Source: Coffea arabica (Eukaryota; Streptophyta; Magnoliopsida; Gentianales; Rubiaceae). Taken from it: 64,000 nt of DNA. Position numbers and translations under genes: made by a program. The stretch spans positions 39,515,994 to 39,579,993 of the forward strand of contig NC_092322.1 in assembly GCF_036785885.1 (NCBI RefSeq), in the 5' to 3' direction. Under the pieces are notes generated by a model. That model was not told the DNA's origin, searched no databases, and was given only the letters and a program-made list of their open reading frames with translations. Below, in pieces: positions 34,404 to 46,052 of this stretch (positions are counted from its first letter, which is position 1; every line of letters starts with the position of its first letter).

Positions 34404-34979
34404 TGTTGGAAACTTTTCAAAATTTGTATGATGTACATACATGTAATTAATGTATATTCATTAATTTTTGGTACATGTATAGTATTGTGAATATTTCTAA
34501 AATGTACATTCATTTATGAATGTATTCATGTATATGGGAATTATTGAATGAAAGGATAGATTCATGTTTTAATCTAATGATCATGAGATGCATGAATTAA
34601 AGTGCATGAATGTGTACACAATACTTTGAATTTGTTCATAAACAATACTTTGAATCTATTCATACAAGTGTTTAATGAGTTCTTTTGTTTCCCAAACAGT
34701 CTTCCTATATAAAGAGGTCAAGTAGAGAGTGGTTTGCTGCAGAAAATCACTTTCCTTCTACTGTGTACTCTCTCAAAGCACTCCTTAGTTCACAAAGGGT
34801 TTGTCTTACTTTGTGCAAGAGTTTAAGACAAACAAACTTCATCTTATCCTAAAGGATATTTGTCCAAGGTTATTGCACTTTATATCGGACAAATAAAGCC
34901 TAAAGGAAAGTGATTTCTATCACGATTTGAAGCCAATTCTTGTCACAATAATTGCCAATTCTTTGCATTTTACCCAGCA
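34404..34979 (+). repeat. Copia 3' LTR
   Basis: 576 bp, preceded by the polypurine tract. The last bases are CCCAGCA where the 5' LTR has CCCAACA. Confidence 0.93.
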
Positions 34980-34984
34980 GAAAG

Positions 34985-35589
34985 AAACGTGCAATTCCAA
35001 CAAATCATTGGTATGATGCTTGATGTCTCATCCTCTCTGGCTTGATGAAGTTAAGGGATTTCAAACATGAGATCTTTTAATCAATCAGTTTGCAGATTAT
35101 TTTGTTAATGCAATTTACACGTTCCGGAAAAAATGATCCTATTTATTAGCGGGAACAGCTTCCGATGGATGTAAAATCCTCTATATACATGGCAGTGCTT
35201 ATCTTTTATAAACCTTGCAAATGTAAACCACAGTGATCACTCTAGCATTTCCTTGAGCAAAATTTATTTTTCTCAATATTGCTTAGCCTGTCTGTTCACT
35301 ATCTACACGAGTGTGTGTGTGTGTATATTTATCATATTCTCCAATTTGATTCTCGTCTTGGCCTTGCCTCTCCCTGCTGCAGATTTAACTTAAATGAAAC
35401 ACTCCCAATAATTTCATAAAAATCATTGCAAGCATTCATTGATATCTAATGCAATTTGCGTGTGCATGTGTGTATGTGAATGCTAAATACTAAGTACTGC
35501 TCTGTCTCTTCACTTTGACATTGATTTCAGTTCCATGTACTGAATGGCACTTTCTTTCAGAATATACATTACGGTGACATCTTTTCCTA
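34985..35589. other. Intergenic, no gene seen
   Basis: AT-rich; contains a short GT repeat near 35311-35325. It may include decayed 3' sequence of the adjacent NLR relic but I cannot align it. Confidence 0.4.
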
Positions 35590-37240
35590 CAGCAGTGTGA
35601 GATTTAAAGCCATAACGATATTCAGACAGGAATGTCTTGGACTGCTTGAAGTGCATCAAAGTAAAGAAGCCATGGCTTTAGATAATTTTGTAAATGACTG
35701 TAACTCAGCTGGTTTTCAATTTTCATGCGGTACTCAGTGTCATGAACAATCTAGAACTTAGATTTTCTGCAACACCATCCCAGCATACTTTGCTATGTAG
35801 TAGCAAGAATTCCTGCAACAGTGACAATTCAGAGAGGTAGATCCTTGCAGTTTTTTGCTATTTACAATCCCAGTTTACTTAGTGATGGAGGACAACCTTC
35901 TTTGCCAATTGCCAAAATAGCTTATTCTGCAGCAATTCCCAATTCTCCATCAGTAAGTGGCTGAAAATGGTGAGGTTTAATTGAAACTGTGAAGACAAAT
36001 TCTGAATCTCCTGGTAAACAGAATCCTGCTTCCATTGGCATCATCTGACAATGATCTTTTCAACAATTGGATATCAGGGCAGTAAAACATGGGGACATGT
36101 GAACGGAAGTTTTGGTAATTCTCTGGATTTCACCATCATAGTTAATGTTATCATTGATCTCTAGGGCCTCAAGCTTCAAAAGGTTAATATCTCCAGCAAC
36201 CTCATCCAAAAAAGATTCATGTTTATCACCAAAACAGTGCTAAGTCAATTACTACTTCATTCTTGTATGCAACCTCTATAACATGACTTCAAAAAGCTTG
36301 CCGTTTGTCATTCTGGTTGCAGTGCTCCCTGATTTTCTCTAGGCTTGTTGGAATCTCTGGATTTGATTAATTGGGAGACCAATTGAATCAGCTTGAGAAC
36401 TTACTAGTTCCTTCAGATTTTACAGAAGAAAATTAACAGAGCTCGTCATTGGTCTCAGGAGATGAAATCAGATTTGATTAATTACCATCTTTAATTTCAT
36501 TTACAGAAAGGGATGAAATCAGAATTCCAACATCAATGAACACCACTCCAAAATGATCCTTCAATTTGTCGCATAGGGAATTGAGATTTTTTTCTGCTTC
36601 ACACTGAGAAGGATACTCATGAACCTTACTCCCTCGTGGAGTTTTAGCATTAGATCCTGCAGAGGAACAGTAAAAATGGAACACCTAGGAGAGAAGAAGC
36701 AAAGTCCACCATTACATGCCTGTTCTTATCCTGGATATAAGTGACCGATACTCTTGACAATGCTTTGGAAGCTATCCAGACATTGACTAAAGCTTCGCAG
36801 AATGGGGGATTCAGCCAGCTTAATATCCTGTTGCAGTTGAGAAATCTCAAATTGGATGTCATCACACGCCCCATATTGAACAAACCAACATAAATCACAT
36901 AGGCATTGAGCAATGATAGCCAAAAATATACAATGAGCCAAGAAATGTATCAGCTGCATCTGCTCAGAACCTTGCATTATGGCAAAGCAAAGTAGAGATT
37001 TCAAGAATATCACTGTTAAAATTCTCTGATTAAATGACTCAAAACCTGATCTGCAGAGTCAGGGGAAATCTCTTTCAGTCACTGCAGAATGGAATCAATA
37101 GTTTCATCTTGATCTCACAATGGCAGTTCCAGTGCACCTTCATATGTAAATTTATGTGAAAGTCCTCCAAATCCAGTTCAGAATACATGTAAATTCTCCG
37201 TGATTCATTGAGCTCTGAATCGTGGGACTTTTTTGGGGGG
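35590..37240 (-). pseudogene. R1-type NLR relic, internally deleted
   Basis: Three blocks align in order with the intact NLR at 42198-46052. 35618-36100 matches about 43525-43960 (GLPL to RNBS-D region). 36110-36460 matches about 44375-44720 (coiled-coil end). 36470-37240 matches about 44740-45640 (R1 N-terminal domain). The P-loop to kinase-2 region (about 43980-44340) is absent, and the LRR part is not found to the left. Many stops and indels break the frame; only short pieces stay open (36478-36684, 36650-37013). It is a dead paralogue of the neighbouring resistance gene. Confidence 0.88.
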
Positions 37241-37427
37241 TAAAAACTTAGTATTGCAAATGGCTACAATTTTGATCAAGCAATTCGAAATGTGAAGTAT
37301 TTTCCGGGGCCATTGCAATAGGATAAACAATCTGTAACTTCAATTAATTTTTGTTAAATAAAAGATTACTGCAGTCTAGATATTCAACTAATCTAAGATC
37401 TAGGGATCACCAAAAATGAAACTTCAA

Positions 37428-37670
37428 TCAAATGAGCAGAAGGGTCAGAGTAAAAGGTAGACAAGTCAGAAGAAAATGGGCATCAGAGGTTGCAATGAGA
37501 AAGAGAAACTTTTCATGATCGATGGCTGGCATTACAATTTTCTTCAACCAAAACAGGATTTTTCTTAAGACAAACAGCATGAACAGAAAGTTCAACAATG
37601 TCAAAGGACGCATGTAAAATGAGCAAGACGCAAATAAAAACTCACATTTTCAATTTTCTTGAATGCTCGA
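37428..37670 (-). repeat. NLR 5' flank copy (of the relic)
   Basis: The sequence is clearly similar to 51545-51780, for example a shared GTAGACAA(G/A)(T/C)CAGAAGAAAAT segment, then a GAAATGAGAAAGA(A/G)A-like stretch and AAAACTCAC. It lies upstream of the relic in its minus orientation, so it belongs to the duplicated NLR unit. Confidence 0.75.
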
Positions 37671-38381
37671 GATCACTGCACTAATAATCTCTGTTATTGG
37701 CCATATTAATACTAATTTCGGTGGCATGAGTAGAAGAAGAGAAAAGAAAAGCATTAATCATAAAGCAAGGCTCAAGTTTGGATAAATTTAGGATATACGC
37801 AAGGAATACTAATCTCTGAGTTGAATACACGATAAAATAAATGCTAATTTATCACTATTAACTGACCTTGTGAATTTTGGCGAAGTTGTGGAGACTGGAG
37901 AGGAAGAGGAAAAGAAGAGAGCGAGGAAAAAAAAGTGGGAAATATTTATCATTCTAAAGTATTTTGTACAAATTGTAAATAATGAACATTATCTCGTGAC
38001 TGTTGTTTTTATCAGTATTATACGAAATTATATTCATGTAACAAACAAAAACAGACAAAGATACCATTTGTGTATCATTTGGAACCTAATTAATAGAAAC
38101 AAGAACCAGAATTTTATTCCAAGTTAATAGAAACAAGAACTCAAATCTCTATCATGTATTCCAAGTTAAAAACTGAGAGATACACGCTGTCCAATTCAAT
38201 TTAGTGCATGATTTTTCCTCTCGAGAAAAAAACCTACAATTAGCACATTTTTCACTGGATTACAAATTTACAACAGTCATTTCCACTTGATTAACAGCAA
38301 ATGAAATTTTTACTGCTATTTTTACAGGACTTCTTCCCTTCCTGATGCAATTGAAGTAGGCTTCATCAGGGAGTAACAATG
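37671..38381. other. Intergenic, no gene seen
   Basis: AT-rich sequence between the NLR flank and the hAT MITE. An 85-codon frame at 37870-38127 starts with Glu/Lys-rich low complexity and is not recognised. Confidence 0.4.
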
Positions 38382-38389
38382 GCTACTAG

Positions 38390-38609
38390 TAAAGGTGGCA
38401 AATCAACCCATTTAACTAGATTTACCCATACCCGCCCATGAATAGATGGGTATGGGTATCTTAATTTTTTGTATATGGGTATAAATGGGTTACCCAATAA
38501 TACCCATTTATCAAACTCAATTAACCCATTTAAAATTCTCTTCCCCCCAAGTCTCTTCTTTTCCCCTACCTTTTTTTTTTTCAAATTTTTCATTTTGTCA
38601 TGATGTTAA

Positions 38610-38640
<31 letters not shown>

Positions 38641-39196
38641 TGTTGGTTTTATCTTATTATTTTATTTTTTCTTAGTTTGTTAACTTACTCATTTTTTAGC
38701 ATTACCAATTTATGATAAATTTTAGCCTATTTTCTTATCTTTATAAAATGAAATTTTAAATTTATATATGAAAAAAATGTTAGGGGTTCAAAATTTTTGG
38801 ATTAAGTTTTTATATTAATTTTTATAGTACTTAATTCAAATTTTTATATTCGTATTATTCAATTATTAAATAATAGGTAATTTTGTGACATAGAGTATAA
38901 ATGAAAAAAATTGGTAATTAAGTTTATTGAATATTATAAGTAAATATTTAAAACTAATGATGGGTACAATGAGTGGTATAAATTGATAACTTAGTTTGCA
39001 AAAATGAATTTAAATGAGTTTGCAAAAAGTTAAAATAAATGAGTTATAAATGGATAATTGGGTTACCCAATTCATTTTTTGACTTACCCATTTATACCCA
39101 TCTAATTAAATGGGTATAAATGAGTTGACTCACTTAAACCCATTACCCATTTTACCCAACCCAAACCCGCTCAAGTCACCCATTTTGACACCTCTA
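38390..39196. mobile_element. hAT-type MITE, 807 bp (family member 1)
   Basis: A perfect 8-bp duplication, GCTACTAG, flanks it (38382-38389 and 39197-39204). The ends are TAAAGGTGGCAAA and TTTGACACCTCTA. Next to them are repeated ATGGGTA/TACCCAT words that fold back on each other. The interior contains an (ATT)n run at 38611-38641. The same family recurs at 47807-48615. It is non-coding. Confidence 0.88.
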
Positions 39197-39207
39197 GCTA
39201 CTAGTAA

Positions 39208-39560
39208 CAACTTCTTCAGGTCGTGAGCAAGCTAGTGGGATACGATCCTAGAATCAAGGGGTTATCTGTCAAGAACAAGATCAAAAACAGGAAGAGCATG
39301 AAGGTTAAGTAGCTCATGCAAAGCCTCCAGTTTTTGATATAATACTGGACGACCCATCCACTGGAAAGATTCAATTCAAGAACCTTGACAGCATCATGAA
39401 TACTTCCCTAGTTGAGGCATTCGCTGCAGGCCTGTAGTGCAAGAATACTATCAAGTCATTCATTCATGCTGCAGTACTTTGTGGTTTCATTTTGATTGTC
39501 CTTCTGTATGTAATATGTATAGAACTCTGCTCCATTAGGTAATTGAATTAATAAAACAAA
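39208..39560 (+). pseudogene. Coding-like relic of an unknown gene
   Basis: A frame from about 39209 reads LVGYDPRIKGLSVKNKIKN and stops at 39310-39312. After a frame change, 39329-39438 reads on with ILDDPSTGKIQFKNLDS and VEAFAAGL before a TAG. Composition is less AT-rich than the flanks, and an AATAAAAC polyadenylation-like site follows at 39550-39557. The hAT MITE lies just upstream, next to an ATGGCTACTAGT sequence. I do not recognise the protein; it could be a processed pseudogene. Confidence 0.35.
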
Positions 39561-42197
39561 CTAGTAGAAGAAAAAGAATAGAGAATTGGAGCACCTATAC
39601 CTGACAATTACAAGCAAAAAGCTTCTAACGTCAGATGCTTTTTCTTGGAGGACCTGCAAAAGAAATCTAAATATATGTATATGCTGTTTTTCAGCTTTGC
39701 AAGAAATGGAACAACAGAGAAGTGAGGCGACAGAACAGAAGAATAAAGTCCACAATAACCTTAAATTGGGGAAAACTGTAAAAATATCCGGTAAATCACA
39801 AAGCTAGCACTAAATTGGACCATCTGCTCGTGAGTTGCATCAGCAAAAGGTAGGGCTACTACTTTTGGTGCTTCCAAATTGCCATTCAATTCTAAAGGTA
39901 AAATTGATGTAAAAGAACAGAGAGCACATATATTGACTACAAAACACCAAGCAGGTGAAGTAAATTCCACATGAAAGGCTAATGGAGACATGAAGAACTA
40001 CCTGAACAAATGGCTTTCATCATCTCCTTTACAATTTTGAGCAATATAGAATAAGAATTATACATGAAAAACCGACTTTGGCTGTGCCAGTTTAGAAACA
40101 AACTATATCATTGGCCCTTTGACTATTTTGGATCAATATCAAATGGTGCAAGACAGAAGATGTGACAGCATTGAGCATCAGGCTAGCTTCTCATACAGAC
40201 AATGAGTATCTGGATATCTTCCAGATAACTTTCTTTTCTACTGCCACCCTACCCTGCCCTGCCGCCCCCTTCCCCGGGGCAGGGGTTTTCCAACGGTCAA
40301 AAAATGAGAGTTTGAGAAAGTAGATGCTGCACACATATCTTTCATAGCCATTCCTAGAATAGCAGAAGTTACATGGACAACGCACTACCAGTTACCAGCA
40401 GCTTATAATCCAGGATGTAGTTCACCTTCTGAAGTGTTAGAAAACGACTTGTACAAACTTATCAATGCACCAATGCAGATTCGTGATAGTGCCATTACGG
40501 CATCGTTAAAAGCTAGTTTTACTTTCAGTCATCAATTTCCATAGCCATTTGCAGAGAGCTAGAGCCTGTTCTGTATATCCTGAATTCACCTATCCCATTG
40601 CAACAAATATATATTAATCGGACATTTCTTCAGGATATTCATCCAATTGGTACTCCTGCTTTTTGCTCGTTTCCACTTTCCACTAGCTTGTAGTTGATCT
40701 ACGAGCCAGAAGTTAGGATATTCTTCTCTTCCATCTTTTTTTTTTTCTTGGTGTATTTTTATCTTGAAACATCTTCGATTTCCTGTTTGATCAGCAATGA
40801 AAAATTATTGGAGCTGGATAAATTTGAAGTGTTGATGGAGCTTATTCTTACAAAAGTGCAACAGAATCGTTCCCAGGATAAATCAGAATAGATGTGCTTA
40901 AATTAAAGTGCGATTATTAAATCAAAATGCAATTTTTTCTAAGTCTACAAACTTGAAGTCTGTTTACATGATTTGTCAAAAAATTGAACATGGCCATCAT
41001 GTCTCTCGGTCGCTCTCTCCCTCTCTCTCTCTCTCCTAGACACGCTCATTGAAACTGCACAAGCCAAAGATATTGATTCTAAATCAGACTAATTTGATAG
41101 ATTCAAAGCCACCTGTTCAAGATGCAACTTTACCAGCTAATTGTAACAGGGAAGTCAGAATGCATACTAAGCGGGATGAAGAACAAAGTAACACTCCAAA
41201 TACTAAAAATTTTCCTGTAATACATCCTTTCATCAAGTTCAAGTTCCTTTCCTCATTTCCTCTGACCCCAGAACTTTCAGCATCTTTTCACTTGATCAAT
41301 CGAAAACAACAATCCATGAAAAATCTCTTCAAGCAATTATTATTAAAGATTAAGTACACAGAAAATAGTACTTATTAGAGCCATCTAACCTGGTTTATTT
41401 TGATGATACAAAGAATATATTCTAACTTCAACATCTCAAAATTTTTTTTCCTCTGATTTTGGCTTCTTTATACGTATCAAGGTATCAGAAGAAGATGGCT
41501 GATGGCCACGTCTAAAGCACAATTAGTTTACATACTCTGGAACGAACCACAAGAACATAGCAAAACAGAAGCTTTGGTAAAAGTAGGCATAAGCAGGAAC
41601 AAACTCGTATATCTAGACGGTAGAAAATAGAAAAAGAAAAAAACTGGAAAAAACATTCCTATGCTTGCCAAGCTGTCATTAACCCATATACACATATTCT
41701 ACACAACAAGGCCGCAAGAGCGCATTCTTTGCATTTCAAAATTAAAAACAAAGGATAAAGAAAGTCTCAGGTCATTCAGCTATTTGCTTCAAGAAAAGAG
41801 ACCTGGTCAGCATTATTTGAGCTCAAATGTACAGAACAAATAAAAATGTGTACCTGGCATTTATGCTTGGGTGCAGCTGGTTTCAAGGATCATACCGATC
41901 TGTAGCCATATTGAAGAAGATTTTAGAAATTGGGATGATTGATTTTATGCATTATCAAACATGAGAAAAAAAAACATCACAGAGAACACATCAGAATAAT
42001 ATCTGATGGATGTATAGTTTTGATTCCATAGATGCATGACTATTCAAATCAAAGAATTGAAACCTCCAGAAATTGCTTTGTGAAATATGGATGGTTATAT
42101 CATTGAACTGATCCAACATAGACAATTAGGACCGAGGGAGTAGATCTAACCTCATGACTGGAATTCTTCTCTGCTTCGACTCCCTTTCTGAGTAGAT
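39561..42197. other. Intergenic, no gene seen
   Basis: No recognised coding sequence; open frames such as 41049-41378 have no known domain. A (CT)n tract lies at about 41010-41036. A 13-base AGTAGATCTAACC word is repeated at 42140 and 42191, just downstream of the NLR stop. Confidence 0.5.
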
Positions 42198-45100
42198 CTA
42201 ACCAATTTCTTGTTTAATTATGATCTTTAAGCCCTTATTTCCCAAATCTATCTGTTCTTGCTGAATTTGCTTCACAGAATTTACAGTTGACTCATGACAC
42301 AATTTCACCTCAATCATGCCAAGAGTGAGGGTTTCCCCTAAACAAGAAGGGACCTCTTCCAGATCATAACACTGATGCAAAACCAATTTCTCAAGACAGG
42401 AAAAATTATCAGAAGAGGCTGTCCAGCAGCGAATATTCAACCCTGACAATTTCAAGAATCGAAGGTTACTGAATTCCCCTTCTTCCATTTCCCATTTTTT
42501 CCCCAGAAAGGAAACACGGCATAATTTAAGTACTACAAGGTTGTGCAACTTTCCAATTGCTGAAATTATACTCCATGGCTGATTATTATCTATGAGAGTC
42601 AACTTTCTCAAATTCAATGGGAACTCAAACTCATATCCAATTAGAAACCTCATCTTAAGTGATTCTAGTCGACTCAAGTAGTCCAGCACGAGAATTCCAG
42701 CAGATGCTCCATTACTGTCTCCCACACATCTTAGCCTGCGGATGCTTGGTAACTTTGTCAGTATCTTTTGCAAGTCTCGAGAAGGGTTCCAGATTGAAAG
42801 GGTTAAAGTGTCTAAATGTTCTAAATCCGGGGAACCTTCAAGACTGTTGATGGGAAATATGAAACCACCTAGTGATGCTGAAACGACAAGATGCCTCAAA
42901 GTTTTAATGTTCCAGATAGTGTTAGGTAAGAAATAACTTGTAAGGGGTCCTCCTACCACAAAAGTTTCTAACCTTGAGAGGTTGGCTATTGCAGATGGGA
43001 TTTCCCCTCTATCAGACGTAATGTTCAAGTACCTCAAGTGAACAAGGAATACTACTTCGCTTGGAAAATCTGCCCTCGACCAAGGATCATTCCTGCAGTC
43101 CAACACTCTAAGAAGTTTAGATGACAGAACTTTGCGTGAAATTATATCTAGCTCTGTATAAGTACAATCAGAGAAGAGCAAACTACACAAATGGGGAAAA
43201 AATAGCCTTGACTTTTTAGGTCCCCGCCTTGTGCTAGGGTAGACAACCAGTCGGTGGGGGTCACACGGGCCAGTGAAAGTAAGAAGGTTATCCCCGTGTA
43301 AAATCTGTAGAAAACGTTCTTCTTTTGCTTTCTTGACACAAAACTCATGTACCAAATCATGAATTCTGCAAGTTTTGATCCCACCTAAAGATCTTTGTTG
43401 GGCAGCCATAACTAAACTTCTCCCAATTAGATCCATCAAATAGTCGTCTGCCACATCCTCTAAGCTCTTTCCTTCAGTCTTTTGGACAAATCCTTCAGAG
43501 ATCCAAAGACATAACAACTTGCGAACAGGAATGTCTCGGTCTTCTTGAAATGCACCAAAGTAAAGAAGGCATGGCTTTAGATAATCTGGTAAATAATTGT
43601 AACTCTGCTCAAGTGTCTTCATGCAATGTTCATTGTCAACATAAATGCTGGAAGTTAGATGTCTTACAACTTCTTCCCAGCAATCTTGCTTAGTAATAGC
43701 AAGAATTCCAGCAACAAGGACAACTGCGAGAGGTAGGCCCTTACAGTATTTTGCTATGTTCAGTACAACTTTACTAAATGTTGGAGGACAATCTTTTTTG
43801 GCAAATAACTTTTTTTGCAGCAATTCACAACTCTCATTATCTGTAAGTGGGCGAAGATGGTGTGGCTCGCTATCAGGTTTAATTAGCAAAGACAATTTTT
43901 GAAATCTGCTGGTTAAGAGAATTCTACTTCCATTGCAATCATCTGGCAGTGAGTGTTTCAACGAATCCCACCCCACAATGTCCCAAACATCATCCAAAAC
44001 GATGAGATACCTATTTCTCTTCAACAATTTGCGTAGCTTGTCAGCCATATCATCTTCATTATTGTCAAGATACTGGATATGGCTCTCACAATCAATACTA
44101 CACAAAATCTGAACTAACAAACTATGCTTGGTATACGCTTGAGAAAAGCAACACCATGCACGAATGTGGAAGTGGCACTCTACTGTAGGATCACTATAAA
44201 TTGTATTGGCTAATGTTGTCTTACCAAGTCCAGGCATACCCACAATGGCAATGATATCTAGCTGCCTTGATCCTCTCACAAGTCTATCAATTATACTTTC
44301 TACCTCATCATTGAGACCCACCAGAGCTTCAGTGGATATTGGAGCTGTAACTTGTGATGGCATGTTAATAGTCGTCTTGGTAACTCTTTGAGTTTCACCA
44401 TCATATCTAATGCAACCATAGACCTCTTCAGCCTCAATCTTCATGAGATGTACATCTCTGGCAACAGCATCCAAACATGGTTCACATTTATCACCAAGCA
44501 GTGCAGAGTCAATTTTTAATTCTGCACTGTATGCAACCTTCATGATACGACTCCAAAGAGCTTGGAGTTTTTCATCCCTATTGCATTGCTCCACAATATT
44601 CCCTAGGACAAATCTTAAGAATACAAGATCTTCTAGGATTGTGCGGATTTGATCGTTTGGAAAAGCAATTGAATCAGCTGTCGAACTCACTAGTTCCTCG
44701 AGAGTTTCTAGAAGAAAATCAAGAGAACCCAGTTCTTTAGTCCTTGGGAAACTGAGTGATGATGATGATGTTAGTGGATAAACATGTGCAGCTTCTGCAA
44801 TGATGAGCTGAAGCTCTTGGAGCAAGTTAGAAAGAGCCAGATCTGTGTCCTTGCACAAGCCTTCTTTCATTTCATTTGCAGAAAGGGAGAAAGTCACAAT
44901 ACCTGCATCAGAGACTGCAACTCCAATTAGATCAATCATTGCATCATTTAGCTCATCGAACTTCCCCTGCTCCAGGCTAAGAAGGACACTCAGGAATCTT
45001 ACTCCCTCAATGAGCTTTAGCATTTGATCCTTCACCGCATCCAGGAAACTGGTATAACATTCTGATATGATCCCCATGATACTTTGCAGGAGATAATCAA

Positions 45101-46052
45101 TAAACTCAACCAATAGATGCCTATTCTCCTTCACAGCTAAAGTGTCGGATGATTTTGATAACTTGGAAGCTTCCAGGACATGGGTATAGATCTCTCGGAC
45201 TTGGGGATCAACGGGATCAATCATCTTGTGTATTAGTTGAGAAATTTCAAATTGCATTTCATCGCGCACTTTCTCATTGCGTCTTTGAAACCAAAATGTA
45301 AAAGCCAAGCTAACAGCATTGACCGCCACAACCTCAACGTGACCCAACAGATCTATCAATGGCTGACCCTCAACACGTTGTAGTGTTGCAAAGCGAGCGA
45401 AACTCTTCAAGAACATTAGCTTCTCTTGAAGGGTTTCCAGTACAGTCCTTAGAGCTTCATATGCATGAAACTTGCAGTATGAGGAAAGACGCTTTAGATT
45501 AACTGATATGGAATCGGTGAAATCCATAACTAGTTGCAAGTCTTCCAGTGAGTAGTAAAGCAACAAACTGATGATGTCCAATTCCTTGATATCTGTTTCA
45601 AAAAACAAGTTGATATTTTCACCGATTTTGTTGAGCTCACATTTGATGCCCCTATGATCTGACGCACCACAGTCAAGTCTGCGCCGTATCCCCCAAACCA
45701 GATCTTGAATCCGGAAAGAAATACTACTAAGTCTGTCAGACTTAGCATCATCCTTGTCCTCGTCTTTTTCCAAACACGTACCCCGTTTGCTCCTCCTCCT
45801 CCTCCTCCTACACTTTCTAATATACAGATCAAAGGTTTCCAATAGACTTATCCCCATCTTCAGCACTGCGATATGATGACTGCCATAACCGATCCTGTAT
45901 TCAAAGCGGTCCAGATAATTACGAGCAGAATCGAAGCAACCAGTGCTACTGTTGGGGGAGTCGTTCACCATGGTACCTGCCATGCTTTTCACTCTGATAT
46001 CAGATTTCTGTCTGTCGTAACTATTGATATTCAAGATCTCTGACTTTGTCAT
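42198..46052 (-). CDS. R1-type CC-NB-ARC-LRR disease resistance protein
   Basis: An uninterrupted, intronless frame of 1284 codons. Domains in order: an R1-type N-terminal extension (about residues 110-430, late blight resistance R1 family), a coiled-coil Rx-like region (about 440-560), NB-ARC (about 575-860) and an LRR region (about 940-1270). Motifs seen are P-loop GMPGLGKTT (605-613), kinase-2 LIVLDDVWD (683-691), RNBS-B GSRILLTSR (708-716), GLPL (772-775), RNBS-D CLLYFGAF (828-835), and IHD (897-899) in the MHD position. An Arg run lies at 82-87. NLRs of this family are intracellular immune receptors that bind nucleotide and trigger defence on sensing pathogen effectors; the effector here is unknown. 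The first ATG is used; Met24 is an alternative. Length fits the R1 family. A decayed paralogue lies at 35590-37240. Confidence 0.96.
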   Translation of the reverse strand: MTKSEILNINSYDRQKSDIRVKSMAGTMVNDSPNSSTGCFDSARNYLDRFEYRIGYGSHHIAVLKMGISLLETFDLYIRKCRRRRRRSKRGTCLEKDEDKDDAKSDRLSSISFRIQDLVWGIRRRLDCGASDHRGIKCELNKIGENINLFFETDIKELDIISLLLYYSLEDLQLVMDFTDSISVNLKRLSSYCKFHAYEALRTVLETLQEKLMFLKSFARFATLQRVEGQPLIDLLGHVEVVAVNAVSLAFTFWFQRRNEKVRDEMQFEISQLIHKMIDPVDPQVREIYTHVLEASKLSKSSDTLAVKENRHLLVEFIDYLLQSIMGIISECYTSFLDAVKDQMLKLIEGVRFLSVLLSLEQGKFDELNDAMIDLIGVAVSDAGIVTFSLSANEMKEGLCKDTDLALSNLLQELQLIIAEAAHVYPLTSSSSLSFPRTKELGSLDFLLETLEELVSSTADSIAFPNDQIRTILEDLVFLRFVLGNIVEQCNRDEKLQALWSRIMKVAYSAELKIDSALLGDKCEPCLDAVARDVHLMKIEAEEVYGCIRYDGETQRVTKTTINMPSQVTAPISTEALVGLNDEVESIIDRLVRGSRQLDIIAIVGMPGLGKTTLANTIYSDPTVECHFHIRAWCCFSQAYTKHSLLVQILCSIDCESHIQYLDNNEDDMADKLRKLLKRNRYLIVLDDVWDIVGWDSLKHSLPDDCNGSRILLTSRFQKLSLLIKPDSEPHHLRPLTDNESCELLQKKLFAKKDCPPTFSKVVLNIAKYCKGLPLAVVLVAGILAITKQDCWEEVVRHLTSSIYVDNEHCMKTLEQSYNYLPDYLKPCLLYFGAFQEDRDIPVRKLLCLWISEGFVQKTEGKSLEDVADDYLMDLIGRSLVMAAQQRSLGGIKTCRIHDLVHEFCVKKAKEERFLQILHGDNLLTFTGPCDPHRLVVYPSTRRGPKKSRLFFPHLCSLLFSDCTYTELDIISRKVLSSKLLRVLDCRNDPWSRADFPSEVVFLVHLRYLNITSDRGEIPSAIANLSRLETFVVGGPLTSYFLPNTIWNIKTLRHLVVSASLGGFIFPINSLEGSPDLEHLDTLTLSIWNPSRDLQKILTKLPSIRRLRCVGDSNGASAGILVLDYLSRLESLKMRFLIGYEFEFPLNLRKLTLIDNNQPWSIISAIGKLHNLVVLKLCRVSFLGKKWEMEEGEFSNLRFLKLSGLNIRCWTASSDNFSCLEKLVLHQCYDLEEVPSCLGETLTLGMIEVKLCHESTVNSVKQIQQEQIDLGNKGLKIIIKQEIG

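Larger units (their letters stand above)
29354..34979 (+). mobile_element. Ty1/copia retrotransposon, complete but mutated
   Basis: LTRs of 576 bp each (29354-29929 and 34404-34979) start TGTTGGAAAC and end CCCAACA / CCCAGCA. I count 12 substitutions between them by eye (about 2.1%). Flanks AAAAG (29349-29353) and GAAAG (34980-34984) are a one-change 5-bp target duplication. A purine tract, AGCGGGGGAT, precedes the right LTR (34394-34403). The order GAG, protease, integrase, RT, RNase H is that of Ty1/copia. No clear initiator-Met PBS follows the left LTR. Confidence 0.95.

Noticed and set aside
40230..40290. GC-rich CCCTGCCCTGCCGCCCC patch
   Set aside because: Short and isolated; it looks like a minor repeat with no associated gene or element ends.
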